NCBI GenBank assembly: GCA_036852015.1
Contig: JAANDG010000006.1
Location: 62,001-126,000 of the forward strand
Length of the DNA stretch: 64,000 bases
Direction: 5' to 3'
From: Pelodera strongyloides
Lineage: Eukaryota > Nematoda > Chromadorea > Rhabditida > Rhabditidae
Positions 12,623-24,800 of this stretch are shown here, in pieces (position 1 is the first letter of the stretch; each line of letters opens with the position of its first letter). Below the pieces are notes generated by a model. It searched no databases and was not told the DNA's origin. It saw only the letters and a list, made by a program, of their open reading frames with translations. The position numbers and the translations under genes are program-made.

Positions 12623-15490
12623 TCAGCGCTCTGAGGCAAATGCGTCTTCGGGGTGACCGATCATGCTGAAAGTGAGACAATATTAACAATAGATACTAAA
12701 ACGTGAGTAGTCATTTATATGTAGTGTAAAATGTTGACAACATGGGCACAGTGATCAATTGGCAACTTACAAGTCTTGCGGGAAGAGTCTTTGATGATGT
12801 TCAGCGTGGTTCAATTGTTCCACTTCCGCGGCAGTCAATTGGAAGTCAAAGAGATCAAAGTTCTCGAGAATTCTCGCCGCAGTCACTGACTTGGGAATAA
12901 TGGCGATCTGACGGTCGACAGCGTATCGAAGAAGAACCTAAACTGGATCACTTACAAATCTATCGTTTATATAATTAATACGGCATGTAGCCTCAGAAAG
13001 CATTATCATAAAGGATGACACGCAAATTCGTGAAGCGTTCCAAATTTTTTTGGGGCCTGGTGGTCCAGTGGCAGCGCGTTCGTCTCTAACGCAATCGACC
13101 CGAGTTCGATTCCGGCCCGTGACACCTTTGAAATCACCACCAGGCGAGGGAATCATGGGCGATCCCTCCTGGCCCTAGCCCGAAGACGTCGAGCAATTTG
13201 TCATCTGGAACTCGTCGCCTACTGCTCAGGACCTCTGCGGAACATGTCATAAGCAAACCTTGAAATTGAACTTTGAACTCCCTTGAATAAAGGTGCACGC
13301 TCTTGAAGCGTAAAACAAATTTTAATAATGTCTACCTGTGCGGTTGTTTTTCCATATTTCCCACTTAGTTTCTTGACAACTTTGTCTTCCATGCAGGCAG
13401 CCGCTGGTGCCCATGCAGGTTTCCTGATATTATAGAGTGTCAAATGAACAAGATGTACTCCATACGCATTTGAATTACAAAGGGAACTGAAAACTCACTG
13501 TCCGTTGGGAAGAGTATAGTCGAACCGTCCGGGAGAGCCAAGTGTTGCAAATGAGGTGAGAGAAACGTTGTGCTTCTTGCAAGTTGCATGCAGCTCATGC
13601 TGAGGGAAGTAGATATGTAGTTCGACCTGAATAATAGTTTTTTCCTTCATACCACCTCTTATCTCACCTCTTATGCAATAAGGAAACTCAGTTGTGTCAA
13701 AGGACCCACTGACTGACATAGGGACTAGGAACTAAACCAATAAGAGTACTTTGGTACATAGCTAAAACGAGGGAACCTAATTGTAAGTGGTCACTGAGTC
13801 CTTGAATAGCCTCTGTGTGGTGTTGATCCCTCTGTGATGTCTGTTCCCTGCGTGTGTGCGCTAACAACCAAGTATTTGTCGCGCGTGTGCAACTGCCGCC
13901 AGTGATGACATTGCTAGACCAAGCGGTCAACCATTAACTATATTATGCTGATTAGTGTCTTTGACTCAATGTCGTATGCGTTACTTTTAAATTATTGTGT
14001 AGTTTGCATTTTTTATTTACTTATTTGTGATATTTATTAATTATCTATTATCTACTGTTTGCTGGAATAAATTTTTCGTAGTTCCTCTATAATATACGTA
14101 AGCAACCAAGTCTTGTCTGCGAATGGTCCTCTTAAAAAATTGTTGTGTAAGATCGAACCGCCTCTTGTCTTCATATTTATAGTATAATGGCTGTTTATAG
14201 TTTGAGGAAAGTACTTACATAGGAACACTGTCTTGCTAGTGTCACTTTTAGATATTCGCCACTTATCGAAACACAAGATGGGTGTTTCGATAAGTCTTAC
14301 ACATATCATACCTGGCAGTTGTGCACTGGCACTGTGGCTGTCTTCATTATTCTCTCGATCTGCTCACTACTGTAGTTTGAGACTCCAATTGCTTTAGCGA
14401 GTCCCTTTTTGTACACTCCTTCCATTCCCTGAACATTTGGTGTTTAAGTTTTGGAGATGTTACTCGTTAGTTTTCACATGGCTTTTACTGCCTGTTTAAT
14501 CGCAGCTACTTCAAATATACATGGTTTTCCACTCACCCTCCAGTTGTCAACAACAGTCACTGAGCGATCCTGTTCTTTCATTTCATGCTGAAAATATAAA
14601 AACGAATTATATTTTATATAGACAAAGCGGTGATTGCCCCTTTAGAAAACTAATATGACGAATTTATTTTCAGCGTTGTGCTTACTGTTAATTTAGTATT
14701 GGTGGCAATTTGAAAAGCTCACATCGAAACATGTTGGCAAGTGAGCGAGCAGGAGGTCGACATAGTCGAGCTGCAGCAATTTGAGTGATTGCTGGAGGGA
14801 AGGTTCAACATCCTCTTCACGAAGATGAGTCACCCAAACCTGAAAAAAACGTTGAGGAACCCATACGCGCTGTAAAATCGTTTCAACTCTGCCCGTTCAG
14901 TTTTCCGTACTATTCAATGTGGAACTTATACAGAGATTCTCGGAATAGAAATATGTCATTAAAACAGGTGACCCAATAGACGCAATCATGACCTTCGTTG
15001 TGACAAACAGATCCTCACGCTTGATCTTTCCCGCATCAATGCATTCCTGGAATACATGCATTGAATTCATAACACCAACTAACACTGGCAATGGATTGCA
15101 GAGAACAAGTCATAACCTTTGAGATTAAGAACCAAAACTTTCAAAAAATGTTTTTTGTTCACCTTGATGGCCTCTCCAATAGCGCCCTCATTGTGGTAAG
15201 CCGAGGCTGTATCAATTAGTCTGTATCCAGCATCAATGGCTGTGATCACAGCGTGCTTCACATCCTCCGGTGTTGACTGAAAAATTCTTTGCTGTACAGC
15301 GGTTTCGTAGGAAGGGTGGTCTCTCCAGCAGTATTTTAGAACCGAGCAGGGATAAACAGAATGATAGAATACGAACAAAATTATCTAATGAGCATTAGCT
15401 AAATGGAATTCTTACCTGCCACGTTCCCAATCCTACTAGAGGCATTTTGTGTCCATTGGACAATGTAAGGGTAGGACCACCGATAGTCAT
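12623..15490 (-). CDS. Aldo-keto reductase (AKR superfamily), complete 10-exon model
   Basis: Exons, high to low: 15490-15416, 15276-15163, 15046-14993, 14839-14723, 14587-14537, 14428-14312, 13626-13499, 13423-13336, 12937-12771, 12665-12623; total 317 residues, the usual AKR length. NADPH-dependent carbonyl reduction in a (beta/alpha)8 barrel is the family role. The catalytic tetrad is visible: D47 and Y52 in RLIDTASAYHNE, K81 in DLFVTTK, H114 in DLLLAHLP. Other marks are the N-terminal hairpin (LTLSNGHKMPLVGLGTWQ), the strand IGVSNYSS and the cofactor-phosphate motif IAIIPKSV. The C terminus (QRLFPQDF then GHPEDAFASER) recalls nematode AKRs (inference). The ATG follows the acceptor TTTTAG by one base, a possible trans-splice site. 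In the GVSN.S region a typical AKR has NF or NY. Substrate cannot be inferred. The intron between 12937 and 13336 contains a SINE-like insertion. Confidence 0.92.
13050..13310 (+). mobile_element. tRNA-derived SINE-like insertion in an AKR intron
   Basis: A pol III type 2 promoter is recognisable: A-box-like TGGTCCAGTGG at about 13069 and B-box-like GAGTTCGATTCC at about 13113. Between them is a perfect 5-bp anticodon-like stem, GCGTT/AACGC, with a 7-base loop. The loop lacks U33 and the T stem is poor, so this is not a working tRNA. GC-rich body sequence follows (GGGCGATCCCTCCTGGCCC) and ends near a TTGAATAAA-type stretch. It lies opposite to the reductase, inside the 12938-13335 intron. Exact ends are uncertain. 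Confidence 0.55.
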
Positions 15491-17166
15491 TCTAAAATGA
15501 AAATGCTTCTGAATTCTGCAATTTAAAAAGTCTAAAACCAGAAAATGAGAGAACAGCTCCAAAATGTTCCGCTACAAACTATTAAGACGATAGGTAGCAA
15601 GTCGATGATAGCGGAAATGTTATTATTAATAGCCTAGCAAGCATGGCAGCTTATTTATATGCGAATTTAATTGTCATGAGCTAGAAACTCGAAAGATAAG
15701 CAATGTCATCATTTCTATTCAACAAAGGCAATCCCCCACTCCTGGGCCTCTTATCGCAGCCAAAGATGGGAATCGCAGACGTAAGCAAAATACACACACT
15801 TTGAAGCACACATAGTATTTGCAACGTTTTTGATCTTCACTAATTGGTTTAAATTTCATCGCGGAAGAGTATGCCACACAAAAAAAACACGGCTCTAAAA
15901 GCAATCGAAGTATATCTTCTACGCTTCAAGAGCCTGATCATTTATTCAAGGATGGTGCAATATAGTTTTCACGGATATGACTTGTTCCATCGAATCTGAC
16001 TATTAGACGCGAGTTATAGATCATGAAGTACTCGACGTGTCTGGGTTAGGGGCAGGAGGGTGCCCGTGTTTGGTTGTCTCTGAAGCATAAGCGAGCAACA
16101 CATTTCAGTAAATAGCAACATTTTTGGATGTAAAATGTGGGGAACGTTGGTGTTTTTCACCGTAAACAAAATATTATTTTCTTTTACAAAACCTTAAATA
16201 CTAACTGCTGTTGAAGAAAAAACGAAGTGTTAAAATAATTGACATAATTAGATCGTAACAATAATTAATATCAATATTTTGAGTTTTATACTTGCCTTAG
16301 AAACGGTTGTTCTCCTTTTCATAATGGTCTGTTCTATCATTTCGCCTATTCAAGCGGTACACAAAATGTTAATGCACGTGTTCAAAAACGTTTTATTTGA
16401 GAAAACGCAATACACAAATTTAAGAAAAAACAACACGGATACCACCTGAACGGATATTGTTTAATTGGTCGCTTTTCGCGAGCATATGGATTCCTTTTTG
16501 AACCATAAGAATATCATCCAGTTACGAAGTTATGATGTTGCATCCGGCATTCAGAATACATATCTTAAGAATTGATCTGTATTGATTGCTCGGCTGATCG
16601 GGTTGTGATTTAGTCCACAAAATGTTAACGATTGGCAAATGATTTCTAACCACGGACAAACTAACTTCTACCAAGATGTTCACTACAAAATAAAGGAAAG
16701 TTTAAGACGAAGTAACTGACCGGGAGGGGAAAGATTGAAAATTAACAGAAACACGCTAACGTAGGAGCAAAGAGCACACGTAATGGGGAGACGCCGACCG
16801 GGTATCGGTCCGGACCAACAAGAGTAAAAGGTAACAGAACAGTGCAAAGAACTTACTCAAGGAAAGGACTCACGGGGGTAGTACCCGAAGAGTTGCACTC
16901 TGGGATCTTAACATTATCAGAACAGAGGTTACAGAGTTGAAAAAAGGCAACAATTCAATCATCAGTTGGCTTGATAAGCAATTGTTTTATGAAAGAATGT
17001 ATAAAACCATTGACGTTCGCGCAAGGACGAACAATGACACAGCGTATGCAATAGAGTATCGATCGTGAAATAGAGTTCCGCATGATTATTGATTGGCTAT
17101 GATACAATATTGATTAGAACAAGAGCCCTGTCAATAATCATTGGATGAGATAATCGATCTCAATAT
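15491..17166. other. Spacer between the NOP16-fusion gene 3' end and the AKR gene start
   Basis: Both flanking genes are on the minus strand, about 1.7 kb apart, too far for a typical nematode operon. It should contain the AKR promoter. No exon, RNA gene or clear element was recognised; a short GC-rich inverted motif (GACCGGGTATCGGTC) is at about 16797. Confidence 0.5.
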
Positions 17167-18873
17167 CTACGCCGTTTCTGGTTCGAGGATCTCGGCCACA
17201 TCTTTTCCCAGCTCCTTTGCCTTCTGATATGTGGCAAAGTGGGGGCTTTCTCTGAAGATTCGCATCTTTCTCTGGATCATTCTGGCCGAATCCCGGTACA
17301 CGTTCTTCGGGTCCTTGGCCATTCCCTAAATCAATCGATAAGTTAGTTGTCCTTGATGAATAAAATGAAATGTGTTGCACACTACTACTAAGCTGGGAAC
17401 ATGCCATATGCAGAACTCTGGTATGTTTAAATAATAAGGTAATATCAAACCTCGTAATCCTCTCCGTACTGATCAATCATTGAGGAACAATAGATAATAT
17501 CCTTGTTCAACAGCTTGTAGACTCTTTCGCGAGTGGGTCGCTCGAACTAAAACACATTCGTTTTTTAAATGAGTTGAAATATAGTCGAACACGTGCTATT
17601 ATTGCCGCTTCTAAAATCGTTTTAGTTGCAGCGTTGGATCAACTGATACAAATTTGCTTGCTGAAATATGAAATTGCATTGTGGACATTTTAATCAAAGA
17701 ACATAGGGTATTTTTCACTTGCAATAAAATAAAGGGTGCTCCTCCAGGTGCACATTCGGTGTTGAGACAACACGATATTCGTAGCAAACATAAGATATTG
17801 TAAAAATAGAGAAGCGGGTATATTATTAATGTGTTCACGTAGAAATGTGCACAAATCAACTGTCTGTCTGGAGAACAAAACGGCTACGGTTACTGATTGC
17901 TGTCTCAACATTCCGAACTAGCATAGCGGGCAACAAAATAATTATCAAACAGAAATTTTTAAGTGAGTTATCGAACAAAAACTTGAGCGACTACATTCTG
18001 AAATACGCGTGTGAGTTCAAAATATGTTGCTGAAGTCAGGAATTGATTTAATTTACTGGATTGGGCATGCATTTAGTACGTTACTGTGACATTGAATCTT
18101 TCATCGAATTCTTCACAGTAACGCATTCAAAGGAAACAAAACACGATGACGAAACAATACTACTGATTGTCTATTTTATCTTCCTTACCTTCTTCTCGCT
18201 CTCCGCCTGAATTTATTAAATAAATCATGTATGAGTGCATATTGCAATATACAATACAAAACATATGTATGTGATGAAAGCATCACTTCAACTTTGCAGC
18301 ATTCTTTGATAGGGACGTTCTTTTATTTGGCGTTTCTTTGGTATTGGTATAAATAACTGAGCAAGTAAAGCTACGGGGGAATATTTGTTGAATGTATGTT
18401 GTAGAGTATTGTAGAGAAACCTCTGTCTGTTAGCAAACCTTTATTGTTAAAGTCACGTACCACAGTTCTCTGTCTCTCGAATGCGAGTGTAATAGGCTTG
18501 TGCTCGTAGACAACCTTTGGTTTGTTCTCCTTTTCAGTCAACTTGACGAGAGTGGCTTGCACATTCACCTTCTGAAACAGAAATAATTATCTTTGCATCA
18601 TACTATGTACATAAGTTGCATCGAACAGAACTGTTGGTCATTGGAGAAATCACGCGCCAAAAATTCATGGCAGCATTCCATACGCCCAATATTTACTATA
18701 AGTTATGTAAATAAGGAAACGAAGTTAAATACGCACCACGTTCGGGTCATTCACATTGATATCTTTGTCCTTCAGGGTCGATTCGACTAACTTCTGAACA
18801 TTTTGGGCAAATTGCGTTGGATTGGCCGAGGAGGAATCAACTTCAACGGATGTCTTGATCGTCTCTTGAAGAA
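17167..18873 (-). CDS. nop16: NOP16 module (last five exons)
   Basis: Exons 18873-18737, 18571-18461, 18206-18189, 17546-17451, 17325-17167. The diagnostic stretch is SSMIDQYGEDYEGMAKDPKN, then VYRDSARMIQRKMRIFRE, which aligns with the conserved NOP16 C terminus (MVENHGEDYKAMARDEKN.. with QIRSKI in vertebrates). KVVYEHKPITLAFERQRT corresponds to the conserved VRKPYVLNDLEAEA region. NOP16 binds pre-60S particles in the nucleolus. One exon (18206-18189) is only 18 bases, coding AESEKK. All junctions after the first are phase 0; the first acceptor (18873) takes phase 1 and can be served by either of two upstream exons. Confidence 0.85.
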
Positions 18874-21800
18874 CTGAAAACAAACAATTCATTGCTAATA
18901 AGCCGCGGTATTTTTTAGAATAATCGTACTTTCCTAAAATTATTTTAAAATAATTATACATTGAGCGTTGCATATTTTCAACATCACCCTTATATTTTAC
19001 CTTTTAATCTAGCCAATAACAGTTCATTCAGCTGTAATTTAGAGCTGGGCGTGCCTTTCGTCGACATGACCGCATGCTTATAAAGAATTAGATAATAGAC
19101 AATAATTTCTCCTCCATGAAGGGAGGATTCAGGAGCTCGCTCAGTTATAAGTAACTCTCCCAAGTTGGAGCTGTAAAATATTGTAGCTATAAAGAAAGGA
19201 CAGAAAAAGAACACGAGAAAGCATGAAGCTAAAAGAATATGCAATAAATTAAAGTTGAAGAACTCTTATTGAAATCATATTAATATTCATGAAGTACAAG
19301 GATGCAGATTGGAAATTGATATTTTTTAAGAAATAACACATTTAAGAACTTGAGCATTATCAAGTAAATATGTACGTTTTATCTTCGATTCTATGAAGTT
19401 TTCTTTGGAGTGTACGGAACAAGACTTTTTCAAGAGGATAGAGCAAACATTCACTAAAGCACAGCTGGTGTACAATCAGACACACACAGCCGGGGACCTC
19501 GTTTGATATTTTTGGGAAAACATCGAAAAAAGACGCAACGCGGTTAACATCAAATAACAAAAAAGATTAATTTGATTATCTATTGATGGTCATAGAAAAA
19601 ATAAAATCCTATAAGTTGTTCAAAGCGGATGAGAAGATTGTCGGCTCAAATCTACATAAGTTGCTAGGAAACGGAAGCTTAATTTTTTCCTCACTAATTG
19701 TAAGTAAAGAAATTAGATCCAAGTTATTATGGAATATGTTAATTACTGTACTGGGGAAGAAAATGGGATGTTTATTTCCAGAAAGAGTGTTTCTTTCGGA
19801 AACTCACGACTACTAGCCAAACAAAATACAAAATGAAACACAATATGGCAGACCGGCGGAACTTACCGGTAATCAAGAGCCAAGGTTGTGGCAAGGTTTA
19901 CCTTGACTAAATTTCCCAAAAAAATACCAATAAGAAGTCAGCAAACCTCTCTGTCCTTCCTGTTCAGCTGCAGTAGATGTGACCTCGTTGACTTGAATTG
20001 GTGATACATGAGCAGTTCCATTGATGCCCTTTACCTCAGACGACATTTCCTAAACCATAGGTGATTTGTAACGGAAACAGTTTTCCTGCTGCTGGCACTA
20101 TTGTTGTTCACATATCGGCTTTATCGAAACCCATTTAAATAAGAAAATTGTGCGCTTGATTATTTTTTTAAATTATTTCCTGTAAAATATATATTATGCT
20201 TCTTATATTACCAATGTTGATGTCTTACCGCAACGATCTCTTCTGTGATCTCGGTTTGGCCGGTCTCCGATGAGTGTGACTTCTTCTTTCCACGACGGCT
20301 CTTCTTCTCTTTCTTACCATGTTCGATCTGCAATTAGAAGATTAGCAGGCATATATCCACGGCAGCGATCTGTCCAGAGACCTCGGCTTAAGATAAAATA
20401 ACTACGATCACTATTAAACAACACTTGGATGAAAAGAGCATGCATGGAACAACAGTTGGTGAAGAATTTTAGGTTCCCTTATGGTGTGACCGTTGACTGT
20501 CGTGTCGGCAGGCACCGCTACGGATACAGGTAATGTACCCTTAAAGAGAAACACGGGAATGTCGGAAATGTAGAACTCATAGTCTTTTCTTACGCCAAAC
20601 ACCAGGGGAAAGGCAAACCTTTTTGCAGCATAGTTACTAGTTAATCACTTACAAGCAACCATAAGCGCGAAGCTAACGGAGCGCGCATCGTTAAAAGATC
20701 CTCCCTGGAAATGAGCCTATTATGGGTAAATAAAGCATGGCCAAGGGTATTTGAATATATGTTCCGAAATCTCTATGGACTTCTGGAATTCAGAATATGA
20801 GCCACGAAGTTATAGCGTTGTGGCAATTTTGTTGCAATTGGCGCCTTTTCTTGACAATTAAATCATCGGTATTGTGGTGTAGTGGATAGCTCTCCAGCTT
20901 GCGGTTATTGCGGCCAGGGTTCTATTCCCTTCAGCAACTTTTTTTTGCAGTTTTTTTTTTAACATTATATTTCTATAGGGAAAGTGTATCCAACATGATT
21001 ATTTTCGTTCAAAAATTCAAAAGGGGCTGTCTTCACTGTCTGCATCTTCGTGCAAAATAATCATCTTTCTTTTTTTTTGCCCAGTTTACATCAATAGCCT
21101 TGTCAATCGCATACAAACATTTAGAAAAATAGGTGAATATGAAATTTACTTTAACCGAACAGTGAGAAACAACATTTGATACGAACACTAGCAGCGATGG
21201 AACTCTTCGATAAATGTGGCAAGCAGAATTCATCATGAGATAGATGAGACAGACCGATAGCCATTGTGATAGTGCCATGAGCAATGTTCACTTTAGAGAC
21301 ACCAGCAACTTTGTTCAGTTAAACATATACGTGTCTATGATTTAGTGGATGTTTCTCACTGTTCGGTTAAAGTAAATTTCATATTCACCTATTTTTCTAA
21401 ATGTTTGTATGCGATTGACAAGGCTATTGGTGGAAAATGGGCAAAAAAAAAAGAAAGATGATTATTTTGCACGAAGATGCAGACAGTGAAGACAGCCCCT
21501 TTTGAATGATTTTGAACGAAAATAATCATGTTGGACACAATTTCCCTATAGAAATATAATAAGTTAAAAAAAAATGAAACTGCAAAAAAAAGTTGCTGAA
21601 GGGAATAGAACCCTGGCCGCAATAACCGCAAGCTGGAGAGCTATCCACTACACCACAATACCGATGATTTAATTGTCAAGAAAAGGCGCCAATTGCAACA
21701 AAATTGCCACAACGCTATAACTTCGTGGCTCATATTCTGAATTCCAGAAGTCCATAGAGATTTCGGAACATATATTCAAATACCCTTGGCCATGCTTTAT

Positions 21801-24800
21801 TTACCCATAATAGGCTCATTTCCAGGGAGGATCTTTTAACGATGCGCGCTCCTAAGCAAAACAAGCACTATTTCCAGTTTTTCTGTTTTGTTATACAAGG
21901 TAGGAAAATCGCATAGAATCTACCTCATTTTCTCCCTTTTTGGCCACGGTTGTATGTTCTTTTGCACCATCAATTGGATAGGAGTGCTCGATAATCTCGA
22001 ACTGTAAATCAACTTTGTATCATAGGCAAAGAACTGATGTTCTACCTTTTAAACCAAAAGGTTGTTTTTATCGGAAACAAATTCAAAACTTAATTGAAAA
22101 CTCACATCTTCATTCAGAGTAGTTTGTCCCTTTGGCTCCTCATTTTCAGCAGACACAAATGTGGACGGGTGCTAAACATATAACTTATTACTTTTTATTA
22201 CGTTGCATGAAGGATGACACTAAAAAATCTTGACCATGAATCACGAGATATCAGGTTGATTAGTTGTGTTTACTCACATCCTCTGGGGTTTGTTTCTTTT
22301 TCTGAGTCGTCTTATCACTGACTGGAATCACAACTTCTTGGGGCTCCGAGACAGGCCAAAGATACAATTAGTATGAAAAAGGAAACTTAGAGTACGATAG
22401 AAACGATGGAAATAGAGAGGTAACGCACTACGCTTAAGGGTGAAAGAAATTTAGTAATTGCATTGGTTCAAACGGTTCTGCCTGAATGTGCAACTACAAT
22501 TTGATGAAAGAGAGTTTTAGTGGGGGGCTTACTTCACTCGGGATGATAACTTCTTCGGTGATTTGAGGAGTAGGAGTGTGGGATGGTTCAGGGCTAGATG
22601 AGGAGTCCTGGGAAGTATGCTCCTTCTTTCTCTGACGACGACTCTTTTTCTCTTTCTTTGCGGGGGCAACGGGAACCTGTTACACACGGTCAATGATGAG
22701 AGGTGATTAGTTATTGCTACGAGGTCTTGTAGTCAGAAAATTTGGTTGAGATTTTTTGGATTATTTTAGTGTTGGGTTTAAATTAGTTGAAGTAGTTGTT
22801 TATAATAAAATTATCAAGGAGTAAGTACCCTAGCGGCGGCTTTGGCGGGCTTGGTCTCTTCCTTTGCAACTGGGACTTCATTGGCCTTAGACTCTTGGTT
22901 GAGGACAAATTCCTTCTTTTGGCAGAGTTCCTCCTCAACTTGAACTGTCGGAGCCTCCGATGAACCATTGACTGCCTTTTTCTCAACAACTTCCTCGGCT
23001 TCCTGAAACATTGTGAGTATTGGTCAATTTTATTAGTCTAGTTTATTAGTAGGATCTGCTGTTATTTTTTTTGGCAAACATTTTGCGTCACGCAGCATCG
23101 CTAGCACTGAGTTTGGGCAGTGGAAAGATCTATAATGGCAAATCGAACCTCGTCTTTGAAAACAGGTTTTCCGCTGGCAAACTCCTCCCAGATATCGAAC
23201 GTTGGAGCGGCTGCCTTGGGTTCGTCCGCTGCGGGGGTTTCCAAGACAGAAGACTGAAAATTATGGTAAGCGCTGAACACAATACAAGAAAGCACTGAGT
23301 CCAACTGTGTGTAATTTCCGATGCCGAAGTTGACTTTTTTTCCAAAGTCGTGTGTTATTCAATCGATATTAGAAAATAGTATTTCCGCTTCACTGCACAC
23401 CTCAGAATGTCTTCCTTTGTTCTTTTTGCCACGACGGGAAGACTTCTTGTTGGAACCCTCGAGCTGAAGATTAGTATATTAATAAATGGGGGAGTATAAG
23501 ATTGTGCAACGTCCACAAGCAAAGCACATCATGCAGTCTAATGAATGAACTTAAAACTTTACGGTAGGTGATAGATACATTGTTAAGAAACGTATATAGT
23601 ATTCACGTTTAGCGTCAGAGTAATACTCGAAGGAAGCAAACAAGGGGTTACATTAGAAATATAACAGGGCTAAATGCTGCTGCAAAGCGGGGAGCAGACG
23701 ACTGGAGACAAGGGTTTTTTGTTACACGATGACAGAGCTGGTACCTCAGAGGTGCCTGCGTATACTAATTTCACATCAAGCGTCTCCGAATAACGAACAT
23801 TGGATAAAATGGGGCCGCCTGTTGTGTAGATTACAGTGGAACCATCCTAAAGGGCACATGCAAACAAAATATGGGTTGCTTGTGCTACAATTGTCTCTGG
23901 TATCAACTATCGTGTCATAGATAACATCTATATAATATCAATCATCCACGATGTTTCTACCGAGAACTAGTTCGTTAACACAGTTGAACACGTTCAATAC
24001 ACCAGTAAAATATCATGCAGTGCAATAAAAACGCTTGCAGAAAAAAGTATGTGCATAAATAAACCACACGCTTGGCTTTTCATGCAAGCTAGGTAACGTG
24101 AATGGTGCTTGCACTGCATAAAAATGCACTTGAAAAATGCGAACCTCGGCTTTCGACACAGTAGCCGATACTTCAATCTTTTCGGGTTCGACGTCCATCT
24201 TCTGAAACATGGAGAAGTAAAGTCAAAAATATATAGAAAATTCTGTGATTCTAAAACTCTATAGAAGAGAAGCATGGCTGTTAGGTGTGAGGCTCCAACA
24301 GTTGCGTGTTAATCTGGTTTGTTTTCCACATTCACAATACCTCTGGGATATCTGAACTGGCGGAAGTCGAATGATCTAGAGCCGAATTCGGCTCCCCAAT
24401 CTTGTCTGCGGGTGCATCCTCCTTGCAGACCGGTTTTCCGCTTGCAAACTCTTCCCAGATATCGAACGGTGGTGCTGCAGCCTTCGGCGCTTCTTCGGCA
24501 GCGATAGGCTCTTCAGCAGTAGCTGCAGCCTCGACCTTAGTATACGGGTCAGGTTCGGCCGTTTCGGTCTCAGCAGGTTCATCCTCTTTGAAGACCGGTT
24601 TTCCGCTCGCAAACTCTTCCCAGATATCGAACGACGGTGCTGCAGCCTTCGGTGCTTCTTCGGCAGAGATAGGCTCCTCATCAGTTGCTGCAGCCTCGAC
24701 CTTTGATTCCGGCTCAGGTTCGGCCGTTTCAATCTCAGTAGGTTCATCCTCTTTGAAGACCGGTTTTCCGCTGGCAAACTCTTCCCAGATATCGAACGAC

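Noticed and set aside
13055..13130. tRNA gene candidate in the AKR intron
   Set aside because: The anticodon loop lacks U33 and the T stem does not pair; better explained as tRNA-derived repeat.
15719..15904. Cys-rich minus-strand frame upstream of the AKR start
   Set aside because: Short, no acceptor or donor fitting the AKR first exon; probably chance.
20864..20942. tRNA gene candidate in the left fold-back arm (and its inverse near 21600-21668)
   Set aside because: A- and B-boxes are present but no acceptor stem pairs, so it is listed as tRNA-like within the element and not as a tRNA.
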